64,000 nt of DNA from CAYPPG01 sp964412555. GTDB taxonomy: Bacteria; Hinthialibacterota; Hinthialibacteria; Hinthialibacterales; Hinthialibacteraceae. Both the position numbers and the translations under genes were made by a program. The notes below the pieces were generated by a model, which saw only the letters and a program-made list of their open reading frames with translations, ran no database searches and was not told the DNA's origin. Where the stretch lies: assembly GCA_964412555.1 (NCBI GenBank), contig CAYPPG010000012.1:62001-126000 (forward strand). The letters run 5' to 3'. Within the stretch, counting starts at the first letter, position 1. Every line of letters starts with the position of its first letter. Shown in pieces: positions 25,026-34,136 of the stretch.

Positions 25026-26102
25026 ATGGCTATGGAAGAGAAAAAACAATCCAATAAAGAACTGCCGTCACCATTCGATGCAGAAGAAGAGGAACTCGGC
25101 GCTTCGATGACGTTTCTGGAGCACTTGGTCGAGTTGAGAATGAGGATGATCCGTGTCTTAATAGCATTCGGAACAGCGTTTGTCCTTTGTTTCATGTTTG
25201 CTCAGGATTTGACGGCGATTCTGATCGATTGTGTTCCAAAATCTGCAGAAAAAAACACCCTGGAAGAATTTCTTGAAGCCCAAAAGCAACAAACTACCGA
25301 ATTTCAAACTGTGAAAAGCGCGACGGGTACGGTTAACAGTGCGACAGGTACGGTTAACAGTGCGACAGGTACGGTTTCTACTCCTTCAAGTGCGACGGAT
25401 ACATATTCAACTCCTAAAAATACGACACCAGCACTGACAAAGGAGGAAAGTGCATTATATACCACGATCGATCGAATTGTCGAAGCGAAAATGGGAGCAT
25501 TCACCAAAGATGGTTCGGCTACGATCATCGCAAAAAATCCCGTTGAGGTTTTGATCACATGGATAAAAGTATCCTTCGTCGCCGGTCTCTTCCTCGCTTT
25601 TCCCTTTATTTTTTATCAAGTATGGATGTTTGTCGCTCCTGGTTTGTACAAACGGGAAAAAAGGCTTGTTCTGCCCTTGGTAATCGCCGCTTGGATATGC
25701 TTCGTGGCCGGTGGTCTCTTTTGTTACTTTGTCGTCTTTCGCTTTATTTTATCTTTCCTCGCTATGCTTGCTGCAGGAACCGCTGCCAATTTGTGGACAA
25801 TTAGCGAGTACCTCAACTTCATGTTGCGATTCCTGCTCGCTTTCGCTCTTGTTTTCGAAGAACCGGTCGTGATTTTTCTTTTGGCGAAAATCGGCATGGT
25901 TACCAAAGCGGCTTTGTTGAAATTCAGCCCTTATGCTATCGTCTTGATGTTTGTTGTCTCCGCGTTGATCACTCCACCGGACCCTTTCAGTCAGATGATT
26001 TGCGCCGGTCCCCTTATCGCTCTTTATTTTGGATCGGTTCTTCTCGTCGGATTTATCGAAAAAAAACAAGCCAATGAAGAAGACGATGCTTCTTTTGCCT
26101 AA
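25026..26102 (+). CDS. tatC: Sec-independent translocase TatC with enlarged first periplasmic loop
   Basis: The 358-residue product contains the TatC cytoplasmic N-terminal motif SMTFLEHLVELRMRMIRVLI leading into TM1. Later come TWIKVSFVAGLFLAFPFIFY, the FVAPGLYKREKRL motif, and FEEPVVIFLLAKIG. TatC recognises twin-arginine signals and nucleates the translocon. Between TM1 (~42-62) and TM2 (~178-200) the loop is ~110 residues, well above the usual few dozen. It includes a Ser/Thr-rich repeat at about 97-135 produced by a 21-bp minisatellite. The remaining five helices look intact, so function is likely retained. Confidence 0.93.
   Translation: MAMEEKKQSNKELPSPFDAEEEELGASMTFLEHLVELRMRMIRVLIAFGTAFVLCFMFAQDLTAILIDCVPKSAEKNTLEEFLEAQKQQTTEFQTVKSATGTVNSATGTVNSATGTVSTPSSATDTYSTPKNTTPALTKEESALYTTIDRIVEAKMGAFTKDGSATIIAKNPVEVLITWIKVSFVAGLFLAFPFIFYQVWMFVAPGLYKREKRLVLPLVIAAWICFVAGGLFCYFVVFRFILSFLAMLAAGTAANLWTISEYLNFMLRFLLAFALVFEEPVVIFLLAKIGMVTKAALLKFSPYAIVLMFVVSALITPPDPFSQMICAGPLIALYFGSVLLVGFIEKKQANEEDDASFA
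25320..25382 (+). repeat. 21-bp minisatellite inside tatC
   Basis: Three in-frame copies of a 21-bp unit (GCGACAGGTACGGTTAACAG plus one base) encode SATGTVN repeats, and a degenerate fourth copy (SATDTYS) follows at about 25389. The period is a multiple of three, so copy-number change would not break the frame. Confidence 0.85.
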
Positions 26103-26179
26103 AGATTTCCCTTTTACTTGCCAAAAATAGATACGGATAGACATGTGGGTAGAACAGATATCCCCGCCTGTATGGATCT

Positions 26180-26197
26180 GCAAGTGAGGACGCTTGC
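26180..26197. repeat. Short palindrome related to the one at 19179
   Basis: GCAAG and GCTTGC arms surround TGAGGAC-like bases, differing from the 19179 copy (TGCAAGCG/CGCTTGCA) at a few positions. It lies just before the ribosome-binding site of the following dehydratase gene. Confidence 0.5.
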
Positions 26198-26226
26198 TAG
26201 ACCCTCGATTTAAAGGAGTTTATCCG

Positions 26227-27261
26227 TTGAACGAGGAAATGAACAAGAAAATAAGAGAATTGATCGAAGGCAAAGTGATCTTGGTCACGGGCGGGACCGG
26301 GACCATAGGCAGCGAAATTGTCCGGCAGCTCATTCCGTTTCGGCCGAAACTGATCCGGATCTTCAGCCGGGATGAATACAAACAGGCTACATTACGGTAT
26401 CGCTATCGCAAATATGATTTTATCCGTTATTTGATCGGCGATGTTCGGGACATGGATCGTTTAAGCCGCGCCTTCGAAGGAGTGGAGATCGTCTTCCATG
26501 CCGCCGCTTTGAAACGTGTCGAAGCCACTGAATACGATCCCCTCGAGGCCGTCAAAACCAATGTCCTTGGAACCCAAAATATCATTACCGCAACCCTGGA
26601 AAATCCCATTACCAATCGCGTCGTTTCTATCAGCACGGATAAAGCCGTCAATGTCACTTCTACAATGGGCGCTACCAAACTTCTTGCAGAACGGCTGGTT
26701 ACCTGGGCTTCCTTTTACCGCCGTGAACCGCATAAAACCCTCTGTTCTGTGCGATTCGGGAATGTGTTGGATTCCCGGGGTTCGGTTATCCCCCTTTGGC
26801 GGCAACAAATTGAAGAAGGGGGGCCAGTAACACTGACTCATCCGGAAATGCGCCGTTTTTTCATGTCCATCCCAAATGCGGTCGAACTCGTTTTGCGGTC
26901 TGCTTCCTATGCCAGTGGAGGTGAAGTTTTCCTCTTGAGAATGAACTCTATCTATATTCGGGATATGGCTGAAATCCTCATTGAAGAACTCGCTCCGAAA
27001 TTCGGTCATAATCCCAAAGACTTGCAACTCAAAATTACCGGAGCCTCTGCCGGTGAAAAACTCGACGAGGATTTGTTGGCTCCCAACGAAATTGAGCGTA
27101 CTTTCATGATCGATGATGAAATGGCTGTCATCGTTCCATCCCACCGTGTCGATGAATACCAACTTGAACGTCTTGAAAGCTACAATGGTTTTGTAACGAG
27201 CTCAAATGCTCTCTCAAAAGATGAATTAAGGAAGTATTTGAAAAAGGAACGGATTATCTGA
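26227..27261 (+). CDS. Nucleotide-sugar 4,6-dehydratase, CapD/PseB-like short form
   Basis: The 344-residue product is an extended short-chain dehydrogenase with the NAD-binding GGTGTIGSE near residue 22, VFHAAALKRVEATEYDP, and ISTDKAVNVTSTMGATK. There the usual YxxxK is replaced by MxxxK, as in the UDP-GlcNAc 4,6-dehydratases (PseB, CapD, FlaA1). The enzyme makes a 4-keto-6-deoxy sugar nucleotide for surface glycans or flagellin glycosylation. The TTG at 26227 is chosen because AAAGGAG lies eight bases upstream; an earlier in-frame TTG at 26194 lacks one. No other sugar-pathway gene is adjacent, so the final product cannot be told. Confidence 0.9.
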   Translation: MNEEMNKKIRELIEGKVILVTGGTGTIGSEIVRQLIPFRPKLIRIFSRDEYKQATLRYRYRKYDFIRYLIGDVRDMDRLSRAFEGVEIVFHAAALKRVEATEYDPLEAVKTNVLGTQNIITATLENPITNRVVSISTDKAVNVTSTMGATKLLAERLVTWASFYRREPHKTLCSVRFGNVLDSRGSVIPLWRQQIEEGGPVTLTHPEMRRFFMSIPNAVELVLRSASYASGGEVFLLRMNSIYIRDMAEILIEELAPKFGHNPKDLQLKITGASAGEKLDEDLLAPNEIERTFMIDDEMAVIVPSHRVDEYQLERLESYNGFVTSSNALSKDELRKYLKKERII

Positions 27262-27379
27262 TCCGTTTACAAATTCCGGCGATCAAATATTATTATACCC
27301 CTGTTTCAAAAGAACATCACAAACAGAGCGGATCCCAATTTTCCTCTTGCTTCCGATTGGAGGATGGACAATCTCATCC

Positions 27380-28774
27380 ATGAACTCGTACAAAGACGCT
27401 ATCCACTACCTCTATTCCTTTATCTCCTATGAACGAGATCCGAATTGGAAATATTCCGATAAGACCTTTAATTTGCAGCGCTTTAGAGATTTTCTCGCTA
27501 CACTCGGCAATCCCCAATATCAATGTAACACCATTCACGTGGCTGGGAGTGATGGCAAGGGGTCCGTTTGCGCGATGATTTCATCGGTTTTACAAACAAT
27601 GGGATACAAAGTTGGGTTGTATGTCTCTCCTCATCTTGAAAATATACGGGAGCGGATCAGCATCGGTGGGGAATGGATATCCGAACAAGATTTTACTTTC
27701 TGGGCGGGTGAATTGCAAAAACTTCGCCCTCCGGAAACGATTGAACCAGCGGGATATGCGACTTTTTTTGAATTGATGACAGCGATGGCGTTTCTTTATT
27801 TTGCGCAGAACAAGGTCGATTTTGCGGTGATCGAAACAGGGCTTGGCGGACGTCTTGATGCCACCAACGTTCTGCAACCTCTGATTACGGTTATCACTCA
27901 TATTTCCATGGAGCATACCGATAAACTCGGTAATACGCTCGAAGCAATCGCTGATGAGAAGTTAGGCATTACAAAAACTGATGTTCCTGCCGTCATTGGA
28001 CATCAAGATTCTTCCCTTTACCGGCATTTCCGTAAACGATTCAGCTCCCATCAGGCCTCTGTAATCATTGCGGATGAAACCTATCAGATTTCCGATTGGA
28101 AACCGGAAAACGGGACTCGTGCTTTGGGAATCTTTTTAGAACGTGGGAAATTTAAAAACAAAAATACTCATTCGGAAATTCGATTGATTCATCTTCCGCT
28201 CTTTGGCCATTATCAAATTGAGAATGCCGTTACGGCAATCGCAGCATTGGACATTTTGGCAGATTCCGGGACAATTTCATCGTTTTCAGAAGAGAATTTG
28301 GATCGCGGGATGCGAAATTTGGTGTGGCCGGGACGTTTTGAAATCCGTAAAGTTCAATTAGCCGCTATACAAGATACAGAAATCTCCGTTGTCATGGATG
28401 TTGCCCATACAGAGAAAGGCGCTTCCTCCTTGCGCCTTTCATTGGATGAAGTATTCCCTCATTTGAAAAGGATATTCATCATGGGTTTTCTAAAGGGAAA
28501 AAATATTTCCAGCATGGTAAGCAATCTGGTTCGTCCCCAAGATCAGATTTTCATTACGCAAGCCCCAAGTCCACGGGGGGAATCCATTGAAATGATCCGG
28601 CAGACCATTGCGAAAATCCTATCCGTACCTCAGCCTTTAGAAGCAATATCAGATCCTTTGAATGCTTATAAAAAGGCATTGGAAAAAGCGGACGCGAATT
28701 CGATTATCGTAATTACAGGTTCATTGTATCTGGTGGGACAAATACGGCGAATGGTTTTTTCTTCTCAAACATGA
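27380..28774 (+). CDS. folC: Folylpolyglutamate/dihydrofolate synthase FolC
   Basis: The 464-residue product has a Mur-ligase-like ATP site HVAGSDGKGSVCAM near residue 53, VGLYVSPHLENIRERI, ETGLGGRLDATNV, and THISMEHTDKLGNTLEAIADEK, then the C-terminal domain with PGRFEI and VVMDVAHT. These identify FolC, which adds glutamate to dihydropteroate and/or polyglutamylates folates. The ATG at 27380 starts at the typical MNSYKDAIHYLYSF opening; GGAGG lies 15 bases upstream, slightly far. An in-frame TTG at 27347 is the alternative. Cytoplasmic. Confidence 0.94.
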   Translation: MNSYKDAIHYLYSFISYERDPNWKYSDKTFNLQRFRDFLATLGNPQYQCNTIHVAGSDGKGSVCAMISSVLQTMGYKVGLYVSPHLENIRERISIGGEWISEQDFTFWAGELQKLRPPETIEPAGYATFFELMTAMAFLYFAQNKVDFAVIETGLGGRLDATNVLQPLITVITHISMEHTDKLGNTLEAIADEKLGITKTDVPAVIGHQDSSLYRHFRKRFSSHQASVIIADETYQISDWKPENGTRALGIFLERGKFKNKNTHSEIRLIHLPLFGHYQIENAVTAIAALDILADSGTISSFSEENLDRGMRNLVWPGRFEIRKVQLAAIQDTEISVVMDVAHTEKGASSLRLSLDEVFPHLKRIFIMGFLKGKNISSMVSNLVRPQDQIFITQAPSPRGESIEMIRQTIAKILSVPQPLEAISDPLNAYKKALEKADANSIIVITGSLYLVGQIRRMVFSSQT

Positions 28775-28851
28775 TTCTTCAAGAAAAGACAATGAATTTG
28801 CTTCTTTTCGAATTGTACGTTTTTGAAAACCGCGGAGGTTTTTCAATCCAT

Positions 28852-29946
28852 TTATCTTCGCCGAGTTTGAAAAGCCATCCTTTTCCAATCTTCTCTCTTT
28901 TTCTTGCTTGCTGCTGTTTCTTCATCTTGAGGCTTTTCTTCTTCTGATGGTTGAGGTTCGTCCGGCTCTGGTTCGGGCGTTTTTTCCCCTTTCATTTCAC
29001 GAACCTCATCGGTGGCTTTCATCGCGGATTTTCCCATCTCGGAGCTTCCCATTTCCTCTTCCCGCGAAGTAACCATCGCCGACATACCCTTTCGCTCCAT
29101 TTCGGAAACCATGGAATACCCTTGAAAACCTTTCGGTGGGGTTCCCATCATACTAAATGCCATCTCCCACCGAGCCGCCCGAATCAATTGCGTGCTTTCT
29201 CCATCCCGCAGCGCATCTTTTGTTTGATTGAATACTGCTTGCAACCGTTGGCGAAACGCCGGTAGTTCTTTATTGCATCGCTCTTCCAATACTTTTTCAG
29301 CGCGTTGCAGTTCCTCCAAGGAATAGCCTAATTGTTCAGCACTGATTTCTCCTTTTTCCAGCATCTCCTCCGTGATTCGAACGCGATCTATCAGCATGAA
29401 ATTTTGAGAAATCACTCTTGTCAAATTGGGACCCTGTTTGGCAATTTCTTCGAGTAATTTCCGTACATTTCGCTCACACAGTTCAAATTCCCGTTGAAGA
29501 TAACCGTGGTTTTCTCCAAGACTTTCTTTCAGTTGCTCAAGAAGAATCAAATCATGACATGCTGTCAATAGAAGTCTGCGCATATTGGAAATATGGCTGG
29601 AAATCAGCTCGGCGGTTGTCAATTTCCAAACGGGAAGGGGGCCGTCCGTCTGTAATTTTTTGAGAGGAATTTTCATCTCTTTCAGAAATTTGTCCAATCC
29701 CTCTTGCGGGAGCCAGTAAGCTCCCATACCAGAAATAATGCAGGTTATATCTTGATCGGGATACGCCTTCCGAACAGATTTTTCCGTCTGAAGCAGTTTA
29801 TTCTGTATCTCTTTTAGTATTTTGGGTGTAACCTCCCACGGATGTTGGGTTTCTGCAAGATCACCAAAAGAGGATTGGAACATCGCTTCTTTTTCCAGGA
29901 GAGCGCCCATTTCATCTGATATAAGTATCGCAGGATTGTTTGGCAT
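28852..29946 (-). CDS. Hypothetical helical protein with charged C-terminal tail
   Basis: The 364-residue product has no signal peptide. Residues ~35-260 are predicted helical with long amphipathic runs (LLLTACHDLILLEQLKESLG; EELQRAEKVLEERC). The tail from ~285 is rich in Met, Glu, Pro and Lys (KTPEPEPDEPQPSEEEKPQ) and ends in a basic stretch. No family is recognised. It converges with folC and stands alone on its strand. A cytoplasmic coiled-coil protein is the most that can be said. Confidence 0.65.
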   Translation of the reverse strand: MPNNPAILISDEMGALLEKEAMFQSSFGDLAETQHPWEVTPKILKEIQNKLLQTEKSVRKAYPDQDITCIISGMGAYWLPQEGLDKFLKEMKIPLKKLQTDGPLPVWKLTTAELISSHISNMRRLLLTACHDLILLEQLKESLGENHGYLQREFELCERNVRKLLEEIAKQGPNLTRVISQNFMLIDRVRITEEMLEKGEISAEQLGYSLEELQRAEKVLEERCNKELPAFRQRLQAVFNQTKDALRDGESTQLIRAARWEMAFSMMGTPPKGFQGYSMVSEMERKGMSAMVTSREEEMGSSEMGKSAMKATDEVREMKGEKTPEPEPDEPQPSEEEKPQDEETAASKKKREDWKRMAFQTRRR

Positions 29947-30399
29947 AATTTTCTCAATCCAAAGAAGTGGTCGGAACGAAAAGAGTATATTTATTCATGT
30001 TCAGGTTGATTATAATGACTTGAATATATTGTTGCATAGACCCAACAAATATTTTTTTTATCGCGTATTAGCAAGAATCATGCTAACAAAACTGGATTAT
30101 TAAAATTTTCCTAACTTTCTCAATCTATTGTAGTTATAAATGAAGACGTTCATTGGATTCGCCGATTGTTTATTGCATGATTCTTGAAAGAAGACTCATT
30201 TTTAAAAATGAGAAACATTTATGCTTGATGACTTCACGTGAAAAGCTGAGATAATAAGTTCTAGGTATCAATGTATCTTATTGTAAACCAAGAGGGAAAA
30301 TAAGGTAAGGCACTCAAACAATCTTTTTAATGATATGATGATATCAAATCGTAGAAGCTTTCCTTATCACATCAATGGTCATGTTAAAAAAGTAAAAAA
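29947..30399. other. AT-rich intergenic region
   Basis: No gene, repeat family member or convincing hairpin is visible in these 453 bases between two minus-strand genes. The left part would hold the promoter of the helical protein gene and the right part the end of the ClC transcript. Confidence 0.5.
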
Positions 30400-32202
30400 T
30401 CAGCTGGATTGTTCGATTTCTACGAGGCGTTTGCTATAAAGACTTAGAATATCCCGCCGTTTGAGCAATCCTAGAAAATCGTTTGATTCGGCATCCAACA
30501 CCGGTATTTCATCTGTTACCATTTCGGTGAGTTTTCTCAACACTGCATGAAGGTCTTCATCGGGTGTTGCATACAGATAATCGGGATTGGCAATATCCAC
30601 TGCGACAATCAAATTTCGCATATGTTCTTCCAATAGCAACGTCCGGATATCCTCGATGGAAAAAACACCGATGATTTTCCCATCTGCGCCGGTGATGGGG
30701 AAAACATTTTGGGAAGAATCAAGAATCAAGGGAAGCATTTGACCCAATGTCATATTGTAAGGAATGGTCACGGTGGCATTCAGAATGTTGATTTCCTTGA
30801 CGTGCAGTCCGGCTAATACATCGGTGCGATACTCTCCGAAATGAGCCGGTGAATCGGATTTCAGGAAAACTTGCTCTTCATAAAGTGTGCATCGATACGT
30901 CAACAGATAGGTTAAAGAAGACACCAACATCATAGGAACCAAAAGTTCGTAGGAACCGGACATCTCCATAACCATCAACAAACTGGCAATCGGTGTCTTT
31001 GCGATTCCGGAAAAGAATGCGACCATTCCCACCAATGCAAAAGAATGTGGTTCACTGATCCACTCGGGGAAATAATACGAGAATAGATTGCCACAAGCTC
31101 CACCCAACATCGCTCCAATGAAAAGAGAAGGACCAAAAACTCCACCGCTTCCCCCCGAAGAGATTGTAAAAGAAGTCGCGAACATCTTGGCAAAAACCAA
31201 GGTGATCATCAAGGTAATCCCGAGATTTTCATTCAGCGACTTCTCGATCCATCCATAACCGCCTGAAAGAATTTGGGGAAAAAACAACGCCAGTATTCCT
31301 AACATGAATCCCCCGATCATCGGTTTATAATGGGGTTGGATAGGAATTTTCTTGAAGAAATAATCCCGCCCACCGTAAAAAACTTTTACGTACAAAACAC
31401 CGACAAGTGCGCATATAATTCCCAGAGCCGTATAGGGAATCAAATCCCAGGGAATGAAGACAAAATCAGGAGTATGAAAAACTTGTTTTTGGTGAGTGAT
31501 GGAAGAAAAAATAGAAAAAGCTACCAAGGAGGAGATAATTGCAGGGATCAAACCCTCTGTTTCCATCTCCTGGTCGCGGTAGAGTACTTCGATCGCGAAT
31601 AGAGCACCTCCCAATGGAGCGCAAAATATAGCGCCAATACCCCCTGCAGTTCCCGATATCAGAAGCATTCGCCGGGATTTTGCATCCAATTTCAGTAAAT
31701 TGCCGATCCATGCTCCAAATCCGGCTCCGATTTGTGCAATCGGCCCTTCTCGTCCTGCCGAGCCACCAGATCCTATCGTAATTGCCGAGGCTATAGTTTT
31801 GATGATGGGAACTCTGGCACGTATCCGTCCACGCAGACGGTGAAACGCTTTGATATAGGCATCCGTACCATGGCCTTCCGCTTCCGGAGCATAGGTGAAA
31901 ACAAGTAGTCCACTGAGTAATCCTCCAATCGCCGGCGCCAAGGGTAACAGCCAGTAATATAAGCCTTCTGCGGGTTGCAGGACACTGGCGTGGGGAGATA
32001 TTGTGACTTGCGTCCACCCCAGTCCTTGAAAGAGAAACAACCGGTAACAGCCATCGACAAGTGAATTGAATAGAATCGCGCCGAGACCGGAAACGATTCC
32101 CACGAGACCGCCTAAAAGAATCCACTGCCCTGCCCGCACGGCATGTACAGAAAAAGAAGGATGCAATAGACGGTGAAGTAATGAAGAGGGAGTATCTTTC
32201 AT
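30400..32202 (-). CDS. ClC-family chloride channel/antiporter with CBS pair
   Basis: The 600-residue membrane protein contains the ClC selectivity-filter sequences GSGGSAGREGPIAQ with the gating Glu at about 152, and SSGGSGGVFGPSLFIGAMLG, among about a dozen hydrophobic segments. The gating Glu fits a chloride/proton exchanger or gated channel. The last ~135 residues form a CBS pair (VFPITGADGKIIGVFSIEDI and EIPVLDAESNDFLGLLKRRD) that could bind adenine nucleotides. The sequence does not show the fluoride-type (CLC-F) motif changes. A candidate structured RNA lies upstream on the same strand. Confidence 0.92.
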   Translation of the reverse strand: MKDTPSSLLHRLLHPSFSVHAVRAGQWILLGGLVGIVSGLGAILFNSLVDGCYRLFLFQGLGWTQVTISPHASVLQPAEGLYYWLLPLAPAIGGLLSGLLVFTYAPEAEGHGTDAYIKAFHRLRGRIRARVPIIKTIASAITIGSGGSAGREGPIAQIGAGFGAWIGNLLKLDAKSRRMLLISGTAGGIGAIFCAPLGGALFAIEVLYRDQEMETEGLIPAIISSLVAFSIFSSITHQKQVFHTPDFVFIPWDLIPYTALGIICALVGVLYVKVFYGGRDYFFKKIPIQPHYKPMIGGFMLGILALFFPQILSGGYGWIEKSLNENLGITLMITLVFAKMFATSFTISSGGSGGVFGPSLFIGAMLGGACGNLFSYYFPEWISEPHSFALVGMVAFFSGIAKTPIASLLMVMEMSGSYELLVPMMLVSSLTYLLTYRCTLYEEQVFLKSDSPAHFGEYRTDVLAGLHVKEINILNATVTIPYNMTLGQMLPLILDSSQNVFPITGADGKIIGVFSIEDIRTLLLEEHMRNLIVAVDIANPDYLYATPDEDLHAVLRKLTEMVTDEIPVLDAESNDFLGLLKRRDILSLYSKRLVEIEQSS

Positions 32203-32389
32203 GGAATCAATTCATATGAAATCGAATTTGTATTGTTGAAGCGAATTGTGCTTATTACCGAAGCGTCAAAGTGCGACAACAAATGCTAACCGATCGTGGA
32301 TGAGCTGGAAAATATGTTTGCACAGAATAATAAATGTACAAGTGCAAATGGAATAGTCAATGCGAATGAATAGAAGGGAATTCGCTAGA

Positions 32390-32626
32390 AACAAGGAAGG
32401 AGCCATCCGATCTCTCGCAATGACTCCTTCCTACGTCACTGTTGGCGTTGCCACTAAATTCATAGAACGCCTTTCTTCCCTGCGCGTTGCACTACAGGGA
32501 TCGCAATAGGTTTTTCATGAGGGCCATGGTCTCACGACCATCGACTCTCTCTCGGGCAATTGTAGTTGCCCTCCCAATCAGGACTATTCGGCACGATTCG
32601 AATCGATGAACCTCTTTGTCCTTCAC
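32390..32626 (-). ncRNA. Candidate structured RNA or leader upstream of the ClC gene, family unknown
   Basis: Read leftward, the transcript could fold into successive hairpins: CGAT-TCGA-ATCG inside GGAC/GTCC arms, GGGCAA/TTGCCC, ATGGTC-GTGA-GACCAT, CCCTG/CAGGG and GGCGTT/AACGCC. It would end in GGAAGGAG/CTCCTTCC at 32395-32431 with a T-rich tail. GAGGGC before the second hairpin can also pair with GCCCTC after the third, which would exclude the GGGCAA/TTGCCC hairpin and thus allow a switch. It matches none of the RNase P, SRP, tmRNA, 6S or common riboswitch signatures I know. It ends ~190 bases before the ClC start, so it could be an independent RNA or a regulatory leader. Confidence 0.4.
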
Positions 32627-32631
32627 TTATA

Positions 32632-32660
32632 TATTTAATGCAATTCTCACTCGATGTCAA
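32632..32660 (-). promoter_or_regulatory. Promoter-like element for the candidate RNA
   Basis: A perfect TTGACA (minus strand, 32660-32655) is followed after 17 bases by the AT-rich hexamer TAAATA, with further TATAA-like bases just downstream. The -35 is consensus and the spacing ideal, while the -10 is weak. Confidence 0.45.
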
Positions 32661-32859
32661 CGGGGTTTTTGTAAATTGTTCAAAAATATTGCTAATGAAA
32701 ATGAGTGGTTGGAACTAATTATTAAAATGGGATGATGAATGGTGTTTTCTCCATTGTTCTTGTTGGATTTTGGTTCTCAATCATGCTATATTTTATGAGA
32801 ACGAATCGAAGAGAGTCTTCAATTCTTATGCTTAACAATGTTCAATTGAGGAGAAAATC

Positions 32860-34035
32860 ATGAACCAGTTTTTCGGTTGTCGTTATTTCTTACAATGTTT
32901 GGGGATTTCAATTGTTGCGCTCGTTTTTCTGCAGTTACCCGGAGCGGAAACGAATCCTACGTATCTCCCCTTTTACATCGGAACGTATACCTATGGAGAA
33001 AGCGAAGGCATTTATCTGTACAATCTCGATCCGGCCACCGGTGCGTTGCACTATGTAAACAAAACCGTTGACGTCGCGAATCCTTCTTTTCTCGCCATCG
33101 AGCCGGAGGGGCGTTACCTTTATGCGGTCAATGAAATTGGGAAATATCAGGGGGAAGCGGGCGGATCGGTTACGGCATTTCGCATCGATACCAAAACCGG
33201 CCGTTTGACTTTCATCAACCGGCAGCCGACTCATGGCGGCGCTCCGTGTTATGTGTCTGTTGACCATACCTGCCATTGGTTGCTTGTATCGAACTATTCG
33301 GGAGGGAACATCGCCGTTTTCCCTATTCTGGAAGGCGGTTGGTTGGGAACGGCGTCCGATGTTGTTCAACATGAAGGGAAAAGTGTAAATCGAAAGCGTC
33401 AAAGAGAATCCCATCCACATTCTATCCTTTTTGGCCCTGATGAAAATTATATTTTCGTGCCCGACTTGGGGATCGATAAAATAATGGTCTACCAGCTCGA
33501 CAAAAAAGAAGGAACATTGAAACCGGCTGATGCGATGTTCGCTAAAATGAAACCCGGAGCCGGTCCCCGGCATATGGATTTTCATCCCACGAATCATTTC
33601 GCATTTATAATTGAAGAACTCAATTCAACCATCACATCCATGGTCTATGATCCCATCAATGGTTCGTTAAACAAAATCCAAATCATTTCGACTTTACCCG
33701 GCGGCTATGAAGGTATAAATCATTGCGCCGACATCCATGTTCATCCATCCGGAAAATTCCTGTATGGCTCCAACCGAGGCCACAACAGTATAGCAATCTT
33801 CAGCATTGATGAAAGCACGGGAAAACTCACCCTCATCGGTCATGAATTGACTCAAGGGGAAACTCCCCGGAATTTCGCGATCGATCCGACAGGGCAGTAT
33901 TTACTGGCAGCCAACCAAGGGACAAACAATATCGTTGTATTTCGCATCGATCCACAAACCGGCAAATTGACACCGACCGGCCACAGCGCTAACGTCCCCA
34001 CTCCCGTTTGTATCCAATTCATGCCGAGAGAATAA
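32860..34035 (+). CDS. Exported lactonase-type seven-bladed beta-propeller
   Basis: The 391-residue product has a signal peptide (hydrophobic core LQCLGISIVALVFLQL) and then repeated blade motifs of the YbhE/6-phosphogluconolactonase-like family: FYIGTYTYGESEGIYLYNLD, PSFLAIEPEGRYLYAVNE, GGAPCYVSVDHTCHWLLVSN, HPHSILFGPDENYIFVPDLG, GPRHMDFHP, and PTPVCIQF at the end. Members are often annotated as lactonase but few are tested, and an exported form is unlikely to act in the pentose phosphate pathway. GAGGAG lies six bases before the ATG. It is transcribed alone. Confidence 0.88.
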   Translation: MNQFFGCRYFLQCLGISIVALVFLQLPGAETNPTYLPFYIGTYTYGESEGIYLYNLDPATGALHYVNKTVDVANPSFLAIEPEGRYLYAVNEIGKYQGEAGGSVTAFRIDTKTGRLTFINRQPTHGGAPCYVSVDHTCHWLLVSNYSGGNIAVFPILEGGWLGTASDVVQHEGKSVNRKRQRESHPHSILFGPDENYIFVPDLGIDKIMVYQLDKKEGTLKPADAMFAKMKPGAGPRHMDFHPTNHFAFIIEELNSTITSMVYDPINGSLNKIQIISTLPGGYEGINHCADIHVHPSGKFLYGSNRGHNSIAIFSIDESTGKLTLIGHELTQGETPRNFAIDPTGQYLLAANQGTNNIVVFRIDPQTGKLTPTGHSANVPTPVCIQFMPRE

Positions 34036-34071
34036 TAAACAAACCGCTCCGTATTATGCACAGTCTCTCAT

Positions 34072-34115
34072 TGTCTGAATCGGGATAGCCAGGATTCTAG
34101 GATCAACAGGATTTG
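34072..34115 (+). repeat. Dispersed 45-bp repeat GTCTGAATC...ACAGGATTT
   Basis: The segment contains GTCTGAATCGGGATAGCCAG, then GATTCTAGGATCAACAGGAT. Two related copies lie at 61402-61446 (same orientation) and 61532-61575 (opposite). The repeat has internal AGGAT steps but no strong hairpin. Confidence 0.65.
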
Positions 34116-34136
34116 CTTTATTGAATGCTGTAAGAG

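Larger units (their letters stand above)
32203..32859. other. Intergenic region carrying a candidate structured RNA
   Basis: No protein gene is supported. The portion 32390-32660 contains a promoter-like element, a series of hairpins and a terminator-like end, all oriented leftward. The remainder, on both sides, is AT-rich and featureless, apart from the promoter region of the lactonase gene at its right end. Confidence 0.6.

Noticed and set aside
32395..32440. Fluoride riboswitch upstream of the ClC gene
   Set aside because: An ATGACTCCT-like string is present, but it lies on the wrong strand for the ClC gene and the rest of the fluoride aptamer is missing.
32590..32620. tRNA T-arm-like sequence
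   Set aside because: GATTCGAATC is a self-complementary decamer; no acceptor, D or anticodon arms can be built around it on either strand.
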